Source of the DNA: Angelakisella sp.
Lineage (GTDB): Bacteria; Bacillota; Clostridia; Oscillospirales; Ruminococcaceae
DNA: 20,769 nucleotides
NCBI GenBank assembly: GCA_022795575.1
Contig: JAAWGY010000012.1
Location: forward strand, 1-20,769
Reading direction: 5' to 3'
Numbering within the stretch: the stretch's first letter is position 1; the number at the start of each line of letters is the position of its first letter. The notes beneath the pieces were generated by a model. That model was not told the origin of the DNA, made no database searches, and saw only the letters and a program-made list of their open reading frames with translations. Positions 14,669 to 20,769 of the stretch are shown here, piece by piece. Position numbers and translations under genes: made by a program.

Positions 14669-15994
14669 TCAGAGGTGCTCTTCCTTCAGGCTCTCCAACA
14701 GCTCCCGGGTGCCCAAAATCTCGGTGATGCGCACCCCGAAGTTGTCGTCGATGACCACCACGTCGCCCCGGGCCAGGAGCTTGCCGTTGACCACGATATC
14801 CACCGGGGCGCCGGCCTGCTTATCCAGCTCGATGACGGTGCCCTGGCCAAACTCGATGACCTCCTTGATCTTGCGCTTGGCCGAGCCAATCTCCACCGTC
14901 ACATCCAGGGAGACGCCCATCAGCAGGTCCATGTTGCCGTTTACGTTGGGGTTGGGGCTGCCCTGGACGGTAAACTGGGGGAATTGGGTGTTCTGGACGT
15001 TCATGGCGGGCTGGCGCAGCACCTGGGAGGCGGGCTGCTCCGGCACGCCGTAGGGCTGCTGGGGATAGGGGGGATAGGGTGCCGGGGGATACCCCGGGTA
15101 ACCGTAGTAGGGGGGGTAGCCCGGGTAAGGGGGCTGCTGGCCGTAGGGGTCCGCTCCCGGCGCGGGGGGATACGGGGGCTGGGCCATCTCCGGCGGGTAG
15201 CCGGGGGGCGGCGCCTGGGGCACGGGGGCGGGCTGGGCCGGGGCCGCCGGGGGGTGGGGCTGGGGGGCCGGGGGCTGGGCCGGGTAGGCGCTGGACTGGG
15301 GGATCTGCTGGGGCGCCGGGGCCGGCGCCGCCGGGGCGGGGGCCGGGGCCGCCATGTTGCTCATGTCGGTATCCCCCATCACCTTCTGGATCATCTCCTT
15401 GGCCAGGCCGCACTCCATGATGCTGGCAAAGTTGGTGTCCATTACGTCGGCGATGCTCAGCTGGAAGGAGACGGCGACTACCTCGTCCCCCTCCTGCACC
15501 CCTACCGCCTCCCGGTAGGTGGTGTTGGAATCCACCACGCTGGCCTCGGGGGTGGAGATGTTTACCACCATCCCCAAAAAGTCGGATAGGGCGGTGGCCG
15601 AGGCCCCCATCATCTGGTTCATCACCTCGCAGGCGGCGCTCATGCTCAGCTCGTCAAACACAAAGTCGTCGCTGGGGGGCTCGTCGTTGCCCATCAGCAG
15701 GTTCAGGATCACCTGCATATCCCGCTGGCGGAAGATGATGACGTTGGAGCCGGAGATCCCCTCCACATAGTTGATCTTGACCAGAACGGCGGGCTCCAGC
15801 GCGGCATAGTCCATACTGCTGAACCGCCGCAGCTCCACAGTGGGGGTGGAGATGTTCACCGCCTTGTCCAGCAGGGTGGAGACTGCCGTAGCAGCCGAAC
15901 CCATGCTGATGTTGAGGATCTCACCAATGGTATCGATCTCCAGATGGGAGAGAACCTCCTGTCCTTCTAACTGCTGGCTTCTTTCGTCTGCCAT
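14669..15994 (-). CDS. fliY: Flagellar switch protein FliY (FliN with CheC-like domain) with long Pro/Tyr/Gly-rich linker
   Basis: 441-residue FliY of the C-ring. The N-terminal CheC-like domain (about 15-208) has two phosphatase helices, GEILNISMGSAA (E25, N28) and CEVMNQMMGASA (E123, N126), each followed by VNISTP, so CheY-P hydrolysis is predicted. Residues about 215-345 are an Ala/Pro-rich, then Pro/Tyr/Gly-rich linker (PYPGYPPYYGYPGYPP). The C-terminal SpoA/FliN domain (about 352-440) contains LMGVSLDVTVEIG and KLLARGDVVVIDDNFGVRIT. It overlaps the fliM end by 28 nt, so is coupled to it. The linker makes the protein longer than I would expect for FliY (B. subtilis FliY is around 380 residues, from memory). 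Confidence 0.94.
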   Translation of the reverse strand: MADERSQQLEGQEVLSHLEIDTIGEILNISMGSAATAVSTLLDKAVNISTPTVELRRFSSMDYAALEPAVLVKINYVEGISGSNVIIFRQRDMQVILNLLMGNDEPPSDDFVFDELSMSAACEVMNQMMGASATALSDFLGMVVNISTPEASVVDSNTTYREAVGVQEGDEVVAVSFQLSIADVMDTNFASIMECGLAKEMIQKVMGDTDMSNMAAPAPAPAAPAPAPQQIPQSSAYPAQPPAPQPHPPAAPAQPAPVPQAPPPGYPPEMAQPPYPPAPGADPYGQQPPYPGYPPYYGYPGYPPAPYPPYPQQPYGVPEQPASQVLRQPAMNVQNTQFPQFTVQGSPNPNVNGNMDLLMGVSLDVTVEIGSAKRKIKEVIEFGQGTVIELDKQAGAPVDIVVNGKLLARGDVVVIDDNFGVRITEILGTRELLESLKEEHL

Positions 15995-16995
15995 TCAACA
16001 ACCTCTTCTCCGTTACTAACAATATTTGTCAGCCGGACCGCCTTCTTCTGTTTGGTCTGGCCGAGCTTTGCGGTAAACCATGGGATTTTGTCCACCATCA
16101 CCAGCACGCCGCTGTCCACCCGCTTGGCAAGGGGGATGACGTCGTCGGGCTGGAGGTGCAGCACATCCCGCAGGTCCAGCTGGAGCCTGTCGAAGATGAC
16201 CTCGATTTCCATGTTGGAATCGCAGACATTCTCCAGGATAATCCGGCGCTTCATCTCCTCCTGGGTGGGGTCCTGCTTCTTGCTGCTGCGGGCGTAGCGC
16301 ATACTAAAGGTGTGCATCACCTGCTCCAAAAACTCCGCCGGGATGCAGATGTTCAGGTTCCCCTCCACGTTGTTGCCCAGCTTGATGCCCAGCACCACGA
16401 TAACCACAATGTCCTCCGGGGCAAACACCTGTAGCAGCCGGGCGTTGGTCTCGATGCCGCCAACGGTGGCAGAGATGGGGAGGTTGCTCTGCCAGGTATC
16501 CTCGATGCGCTTGGTGATCTTCTCCAGGATATTGGTAAGCAGGGTAATCTCGATATCGGTATAGTTGCGGTCCAGATTAAAGCCGGTGCCCGGCCCCCCC
16601 AGCACCCGGTCGATGAGGTAAAAACCGATGTTGGTGGAAAGATCCAGCAAAAAGGTGGTGTTATCGTAGTTTTTGCTGGCGGGCTTCATATCCACCAGGC
16701 CCACCAGGGTGGTATCCGGCAAGGCGTTGTTGTACTCGTAGTACCGTTGCTCCTCAATCTGCAGCACCTGTATCTCGCAGACGGTGCGCAGCAGGCCGGA
16801 GAAGAAGGAGGCCATCATCCGGGCCAGGGTTTCGTGGAGGCTGTCCAGCGCCTTGAACTGCTCCTTGGTAAACTTTTTGGGGGACTTAAAGTCGTATTCC
16901 CTTACCTTTACCTTTTCCTCCTGGACCGGAGCTTCCCCGGAGCTCATTTTACTGAGCAGCGCGTCGATTTGGCTTTGCGATAGCTGTTCCGGCAT
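15967..16995 (-). CDS. fliM: Flagellar motor switch protein FliM
   Basis: 342-residue C-ring protein. The N-terminal LSQSQIDALLSKM (5-17) is the CheY-P-binding peptide. The middle domain starts at DFKSPKKFTKEQF and contains LIDRVLGGPGTG, the conserved GGxG-type motif for FliG contact. The C-terminal SpoA domain includes DLRDVLHLQPDDVIPL. All three parts are complete. It begins 28 nt after motB, where many flagellar clusters have fliL between, and its 3' end overlaps fliY. A GGAAAGGAG lies slightly far upstream of the ATG. Confidence 0.96.
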   Translation of the reverse strand: MPEQLSQSQIDALLSKMSSGEAPVQEEKVKVREYDFKSPKKFTKEQFKALDSLHETLARMMASFFSGLLRTVCEIQVLQIEEQRYYEYNNALPDTTLVGLVDMKPASKNYDNTTFLLDLSTNIGFYLIDRVLGGPGTGFNLDRNYTDIEITLLTNILEKITKRIEDTWQSNLPISATVGGIETNARLLQVFAPEDIVVIVVLGIKLGNNVEGNLNICIPAEFLEQVMHTFSMRYARSSKKQDPTQEEMKRRIILENVCDSNMEIEVIFDRLQLDLRDVLHLQPDDVIPLAKRVDSGVLVMVDKIPWFTAKLGQTKQKKAVRLTNIVSNGEEVVEWQTKEASS

Positions 16996-17022
16996 ACTCT
17001 CATGCCACTCCTTTCCAGGGGA

Positions 17023-18066
17023 TTACTGGGCCCCTTCTGACGGGGCCGGCCCGGAGCTTGCGGGGGAGGCGTTCTCCGCCGGGGCGGGCTCCGCAGGGGG
17101 CTGGGATTCCGCCGGGGCGGGCTCCGCGGGGGGCTGGGATTCCGCCGGGGCGGGCTCCGCGGGGGGCTGGGATTCCTCCGGGGCGGGCTCCGCGGGGGGC
17201 TGGTCCTCCGTTTGGGTGGGCAGCTCCGAGGTGCCGGGGGTGGTGCTGGGCTCCATCAGGTCCAGGCCGCCGCCGCTCTTTGGGAACTGCGCCGGGTCAA
17301 AGAGGTCGGCCAGCTGCTGGTCCACGCTGCCGTCGTCCTTTACAATGGTCATATCCACCCGGCGGTTCTGCTCCCGGCCCTCCTGGGTGGAGTTATCCGC
17401 CACCGGGTAGTTTTTGCCGTAGCCCATAGGCCGCAGCTTGGTGGGTTCGATGTCCATGGCCATATCCAGGAAGTCCGCCACCTGGCCGGCCCGGGCGCTG
17501 GAGAGCATCCAGTCGGATACGGCGTAGTTGTCGTTGCCCACATCGGCGGTGTGTCCGTTGATGCTGATGATGTGGATCTGCTCCTGGACCGCCTGGAGGC
17601 ATTCCCCCAAAAAGCCCAGGATCTCCCGGCCCTCGGCCCTAAGGTCGGATTTATCCGGCTGGAAGAAGATGTTGTTCTTAAAGCGGATATACACCACGTT
17701 GTCCCCGCTCTTGGAGACCTCGATGGCGTTTTGCAGCCCCTGCTCCTCCACGTACTTTTGCAGCACCTCAAAGAGGTCGGTAAAGTCCTTGATCTCGCTG
17801 GGGTCGCCGGGGGTCATGGTGTCCCCCTCCCCCTTGTTCTCCAGGGGGGCGTCGCCTTCCTTGTCGTTCTTATTTTCCACGATTTGGGTGGTGGCGGCAT
17901 CCGGGTCGTTGTTCATGGCCTCTATAAACTTCTCCCACTTTTCCGCGTTTACCGAGGACATACTGAACAGCAGCACAAAGAAGGTCATCAGCAGGGTGAC
18001 GAGGTCGGAATATGTATTCATCCACTCGTTGCCGCCGCCGCCATCATCATGGGACTTTCTTGCCAT
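17023..18066 (-). CDS. motB: Flagellar stator protein MotB with repeated Pro/Ala/Glu-rich tail
   Basis: 347-residue stator subunit. One N-terminal membrane helix, YSDLVTLLMTFFVLLFSMSS, includes the ion-conducting D21. A linker with charged residues leads to an OmpA-like peptidoglycan-binding domain (about 115-245) with ISINGHTADVG and a C-terminal EGREQNRRVDMTI motif. Beyond residue 280 the tail contains four near-identical 11-residue repeats (PPAEPAPAESQ-type) encoded by 33-bp units, an unusual extension past the OmpA domain. MotB anchors MotA around the rotor. AAAGGAGG precedes the ATG, and it is 42 nt after motA. Whether H+ or Na+ is used cannot be decided. Confidence 0.95.
   Translation of the reverse strand: MARKSHDDGGGGNEWMNTYSDLVTLLMTFFVLLFSMSSVNAEKWEKFIEAMNNDPDAATTQIVENKNDKEGDAPLENKGEGDTMTPGDPSEIKDFTDLFEVLQKYVEEQGLQNAIEVSKSGDNVVYIRFKNNIFFQPDKSDLRAEGREILGFLGECLQAVQEQIHIISINGHTADVGNDNYAVSDWMLSSARAGQVADFLDMAMDIEPTKLRPMGYGKNYPVADNSTQEGREQNRRVDMTIVKDDGSVDQQLADLFDPAQFPKSGGGLDLMEPSTTPGTSELPTQTEDQPPAEPAPEESQPPAEPAPAESQPPAEPAPAESQPPAEPAPAENASPASSGPAPSEGAQ
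17078..17209 (-). repeat. Four 33-bp tandem repeats inside motB
   Basis: Units start at 17078, 17111, 17144 and 17177. The middle two are identical (17111-17143 and 17144-17176), the first differs by a single base, and the last diverges at both ends. Each is 11 codons, so gain or loss of a unit keeps the frame and changes the length of the MotB periplasmic tail. Confidence 0.95.
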
Positions 18067-18108
18067 GGTTCCCCGCCTCCTTTCCTGAGTAGGTGGTTGT
18101 CATACTCA

Positions 18109-18921
18109 TTACTTGCCCTTGGCCTCGCCGCCCTTGCCGCCGCTCATCTTTTTGGCCATCACGCCGGGGATGAGGTTGGTGAGCTTTTCTTCGATGAACC
18201 GGGGGTTATCACCGGCCTGGATGGCCTGAACCCCTTCGGAGATGATCATCTTGCAGAGGTACTCCTCCTCGTGGCGGACCTTAAGCTTGTTGGAGATGGG
18301 GATAAAGATCATGTTGGCCAGGCAGGAGCCGTAGAAGGTTGTTACCAGGGCCAGGGCCATGGCGGGGGCGATGGCGTCCGGGTCGGAGAGCTGCTTTAGG
18401 AGGTTTACCAGGCCCATCAGGGTACCGATCATACCAAAGGCCGGGGCAAAGGCGCCCGCCTTGTCGTAGAAGGCCCGGTCCTGGGCGTGGCGCTCGTCCA
18501 GGTAGTCCAGCTCGGTTTCCAGCAGCTGCTTTACCTTGTCCGGCTCCACGGCGTCCACCACCAGCATCATGCTGCTTTTCAGGAATTCGTCCTTGGTTTC
18601 GGCCAGCTTGCCTTCCAGGGAGAGCAGGCCGTTGATCCGGGCCTCGGTGGCCAGGTCCACGATCTGCTGGATGTAATCCTGGGGGCGGTATTTGCCGGGC
18701 ATGAACATAATCTTCATATGCCGGGGGATCTTGGCGAAGCAGCTGAGGGGGAACGCCACCATCAGCCCGCTGATACAGCCGCCCAACACCACCGCGATAC
18801 TGGGTACATCGATGAAATTCTTGATGTTTTGCGGTATTACGCCCTTGTCCTTATCGTACATAATACCGAAAACCAAAACAGCGATGCCAACAACCCAGCC
18901 TAAAAGTGTATTTATATCCAT
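18109..18921 (-). CDS. motA: Flagellar stator protein MotA
   Basis: 270-residue MotA/TolQ/ExbB-family stator. Membrane segments are at about 5-21, 38-60, 154-172 and 185-208. The cytosolic loop has the rotor-contact charges, R95 in ATEARINGLLSLEGKL and E103 (R90/E98 in E. coli numbering). The channel segment AFAPAFGMIGTLMGLVNLL has the conserved proline P159. Five MotA rings with two MotB make the torque unit. The C-terminal tail is Lys/Gly-rich. It lies 27 nt after flbD and 42 nt before motB. Confidence 0.96.
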   Translation of the reverse strand: MDINTLLGWVVGIAVLVFGIMYDKDKGVIPQNIKNFIDVPSIAVVLGGCISGLMVAFPLSCFAKIPRHMKIMFMPGKYRPQDYIQQIVDLATEARINGLLSLEGKLAETKDEFLKSSMMLVVDAVEPDKVKQLLETELDYLDERHAQDRAFYDKAGAFAPAFGMIGTLMGLVNLLKQLSDPDAIAPAMALALVTTFYGSCLANMIFIPISNKLKVRHEEEYLCKMIISEGVQAIQAGDNPRFIEEKLTNLIPGVMAKKMSGGKGGEAKGK

Positions 18922-18948
18922 AGCTGTCTTTAACCTGCCTTTTCTTGG

Positions 18949-19143
18949 TTATAGCAAATCAGTCTGATTGATCCGCTGGCGGTACTGGATGGTCTTGTTG
19001 ATGACCTCCTGCATACTTTCCCGCACGATGTACATCTTACCGTTGGTGAGGAGCATGGTGGTGTCCGGGTTTTCCGAGATGGTCTCGATCAGGTCGCAGT
19101 TGAGGGTGAATTCCTCGCCGCGGAGCGTTTTTAGGATGATCAT
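18949..19143 (-). CDS. flbD: FlbD family protein
   Basis: 64-residue small protein of the FlbD family found next to motA in Firmicutes, spirochaete and related flagellar clusters. MIILKTLRGEEFTLNCDLIETIS followed by TMLLTNGKMYIVRESMQEV is typical of this family. Its exact role is unclear; it is named for its position and is not the Caulobacter transcription activator FlbD. ATG 19143 has AAGGGGA upstream. The gene follows a 180-nt structured spacer after flgE and precedes motA by 27 nt. Confidence 0.92.
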   Translation of the reverse strand: MIILKTLRGEEFTLNCDLIETISENPDTTMLLTNGKMYIVRESMQEVINKTIQYRQRINQTDLL

Positions 19144-19323
19144 ACAGTGGTCCCCTTTCGGTAGTCATTTTGTCCTTTGGCGTTGCGCCAGGGTAGTTAT
19201 CCTGTGCTCCCCCATACATTTGGGGGGAATACGGGCATCCGGGCGGGATGTCCGCATTCCCCCGGGGGCGAGGGAGCGCTAACCCCTCGTCCCCGGGCGT
19301 GTATGAGAAAAGGTGGCTGCTGT
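19144..19323 (-). other. flgE-flbD spacer with a cluster of strong hairpins
   Basis: No gene fits. After the flgE stop, minus-strand RNA would form a 14-bp stem (19261-19274 with 19284-19297, one G-T), then a stem of up to 18 bp (19223-19240 with 19246-19263, one mismatch and one wobble) that shares the bases 19261-19263 with the first, then a smaller C5/G5 hairpin (19209-19227), and near flbD a short TGGCG/CGCCA hairpin (19178-19190). None has a long U-run after it. The likely role is to separate hook-protein mRNA from downstream genes through processing, partial termination or protection from decay. Confidence 0.7.
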
Positions 19324-20769
19324 TTAGCGCTTGAGGTTGATGAGCTCCTCCAGCATGGTATCCGACACGGTGATCATCCGGGAGCTGGCCTGGAAGCCGC
19401 GCTGGGTGACGATCATATCCGAGAACTCCTGGGCCAGGTCCACGTTGGACATCTCCAGGGCGCTGTTCTTGATGGCGCCGGTGCCGTTTTCGCCGGCGAT
19501 GGTGATTTTGGCAGGGCCGGAGCTGGCGCTTGCGGAGAAGTAGGTGTTACCGGTCTGCATCAGGCCCTTGGCGTTGCCGAAGGTGGCCAGGTCGATACGG
19601 CCCAGAATCTGGAGGCCGGCGTCGGAGGTGCCGGTGATGGTGCCGTCGGCGCCCACCGAGATCCCGGTAAGGTTGGAGGTATCCTGGGTGTGGTACTCGG
19701 TGCCCCCCTCCAGGGTGAAGGTGGACTGGCCCCAGCCCAAATTGTGGGTACGTTCGCTGGCGGAAGCTTCACCAATGGCTGCGGAAACACCAAGATTTTG
19801 TGTAATATCTGTTGTATTGGGGTACGAAATCGTAATTGTGTCGTTTTCGTCGGCGCTGGTATCCGTGTTTTTCAAAAGAAGCGTATTCCCGCCCTTGGAC
19901 GCATCGGCACGAGCTTTGGAAATATACCCCTGATAGGTTTGACCACCGGCAGTCGTTACTTCCACCAGGAAGCCATCCGTTTCGGTTGCATCATTGGGAT
20001 TTGCTACCTGTGTTACCTGTACAGTTGTATCCCCTGTACCAGTAAATTTCAAGCCGGTTTCAACAACCTTGAAGCCTCCAAGGAATTTCCCCTTTTGATC
20101 AACATCGGTATTAGTTCCTTTTGTTGTATCAATTCCGCCGCCTGCCCATTCTGCGCTGGCGCTGTCAATAATTTCTTTTCCGGTCAGAACGATATCGATT
20201 TCATTGCCTGCGTCATCAAGGCCCTTGAAGGGGTCCGGCTCCACATCAAAGCTGTAAACGCCACCGGGATGGGTCCCGCCATACGCCTCGGTAATTGCGT
20301 CGTTGATGAGGGTATTCAACTCGGTCAGGCTCTCGAATTCTTCGTTTACATTCAGCTTGATGTTGATAACGCTGGTGGTGCTGTCCATTACAGCCTTAAC
20401 CTTCTGCCCATCGGGCATATCGGTAGCGCCGGTAAATGCAAAGCTTACATTGGCATCCTTGGTCTGGTTGGTGGATTCAATGGTAAGGGTACGACCACCG
20501 ATTTCCTTTACCAACTTGGCGGTGCTTGCCTGAACAGGATTCACCGCAATCATAATCTTGTTGCTGCCGGGCTGGGAGCTGTTCAGCTTGCCGTCGGTGG
20601 CGCTGGTGCCCAGGACAAAGTTACCGTTGGAATCAATCACCGCGCCGGTGGCCTGGTCAATGTCAAGCATACCCGCCTTGGTGTAGTAGATGTTTCCGTC
20701 GGGATCCATCACCTGGAAGAAGCCCTCGCCGGTGATGGCGCAGTCCAGGGCAAAGCCGGTGCTGGTCAT
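19324..20769 (-). CDS. flgE: Flagellar hook protein FlgE, 5' end beyond window
   Basis: Partial hook protein, 481 residues visible. The visible left part has DCAITGEGFFQVMDPDGNIYYTKAG, the core of the FlgE/F/G axial domain, and the end is NVDLAQEFSDMIVTQRGFQA then SSRMITVSDTMLEELINL, the hook C-terminal helix. A family member should begin with a rod-like helix; the ATG at the window edge is internal, so the gene extends to the right. The middle (about 19790-20560) encodes an AT-richer variable surface domain with Thr/Asp-rich sequence. It is the first gene of the cluster visible here; other hook and basal genes likely lie beyond the edge. Confidence 0.93.
   Translation of the reverse strand: MTSTGFALDCAITGEGFFQVMDPDGNIYYTKAGMLDIDQATGAVIDSNGNFVLGTSATDGKLNSSQPGSNKIMIAVNPVQASTAKLVKEIGGRTLTIESTNQTKDANVSFAFTGATDMPDGQKVKAVMDSTTSVINIKLNVNEEFESLTELNTLINDAITEAYGGTHPGGVYSFDVEPDPFKGLDDAGNEIDIVLTGKEIIDSASAEWAGGGIDTTKGTNTDVDQKGKFLGGFKVVETGLKFTGTGDTTVQVTQVANPNDATETDGFLVEVTTAGGQTYQGYISKARADASKGGNTLLLKNTDTSADENDTITISYPNTTDITQNLGVSAAIGEASASERTHNLGWGQSTFTLEGGTEYHTQDTSNLTGISVGADGTITGTSDAGLQILGRIDLATFGNAKGLMQTGNTYFSASASSGPAKITIAGENGTGAIKNSALEMSNVDLAQEFSDMIVTQRGFQASSRMITVSDTMLEELINLKR

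Noticed and set aside
17058..17429. Repeats in motB as a CRISPR-like array
   Set aside because: The 33-bp units are directly contiguous without spacers and stay in the motB reading frame, so they are coding tandem repeats.

Overview
The window reads as chromosomal DNA of a GC-rich, motile member of the Clostridia (Oscillospiraceae-like). This is inferred from strong Shine-Dalgarno sites, sigma-A-type promoters, and a Gram-positive/clostridial flagellar gene set (flbD, a CheC-type fliY, cheC-cheD, a FliA/WhiG sigma factor). No rRNA or other taxonomic marker is present, so genus and species cannot be stated.

Positions 1-5000 hold a mixed accessory and housekeeping strip. After a gene-free, low-complexity and repeat-containing left edge (1-476) come a stand-alone glpP antiterminator and a CPBP-family membrane protease, both on the minus strand and each with a good sigma-A-type promoter. 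On the plus strand follow tRNA-Ser(GGA), with its own promoter and a downstream hairpin, and a phosphoglycolate-phosphatase-like HAD hydrolase ending in a clear intrinsic terminator. A convergent HI0933/BaiN-type flavoprotein, an unrecognised AT-richer small gene (4441-4755) and a densely self-complementary GC-rich spacer complete this part.

Positions 5001-20769 are one long minus-strand flagellar/chemotaxis cluster, entered inside flgE at the right edge. In transcription order it is flgE (5'-truncated by the window), flbD, motA, motB, fliM, fliY, cheY, fliO, fliP, fliQ, fliR, flhB, flhA, fliA/whiG sigma, two flgF/flgG-type rod genes, cheC, cheD. Most junctions are tight or overlapping. The exceptions are flgE-flbD (180 nt, with strong hairpins), fliY-cheY (102 nt, hairpin), flhA-sigma (106 nt) and flgG-cheC (169 nt, hairpin).

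The products form a coherent machine: hook (FlgE), distal rod (FlgF/FlgG-like), export gate (FlhA, FlhB, FliO, FliP, FliQ, FliR), stator (MotA/MotB), the switch proteins FliM and FliY, the signal CheY, its adaptation partners CheC/CheD, and the late-class sigma factor. The main oddities are the absence of fliL, flhF, flhG and cheA/cheB/cheW from places where clostridial clusters often carry them, a roughly 130-residue Pro/Tyr/Gly-rich linker in FliY, 33-bp tandem repeats in motB, and structured intergenic spacers. I see no CRISPR array, insertion sequence or prophage, and no evidence of a wholly new system.
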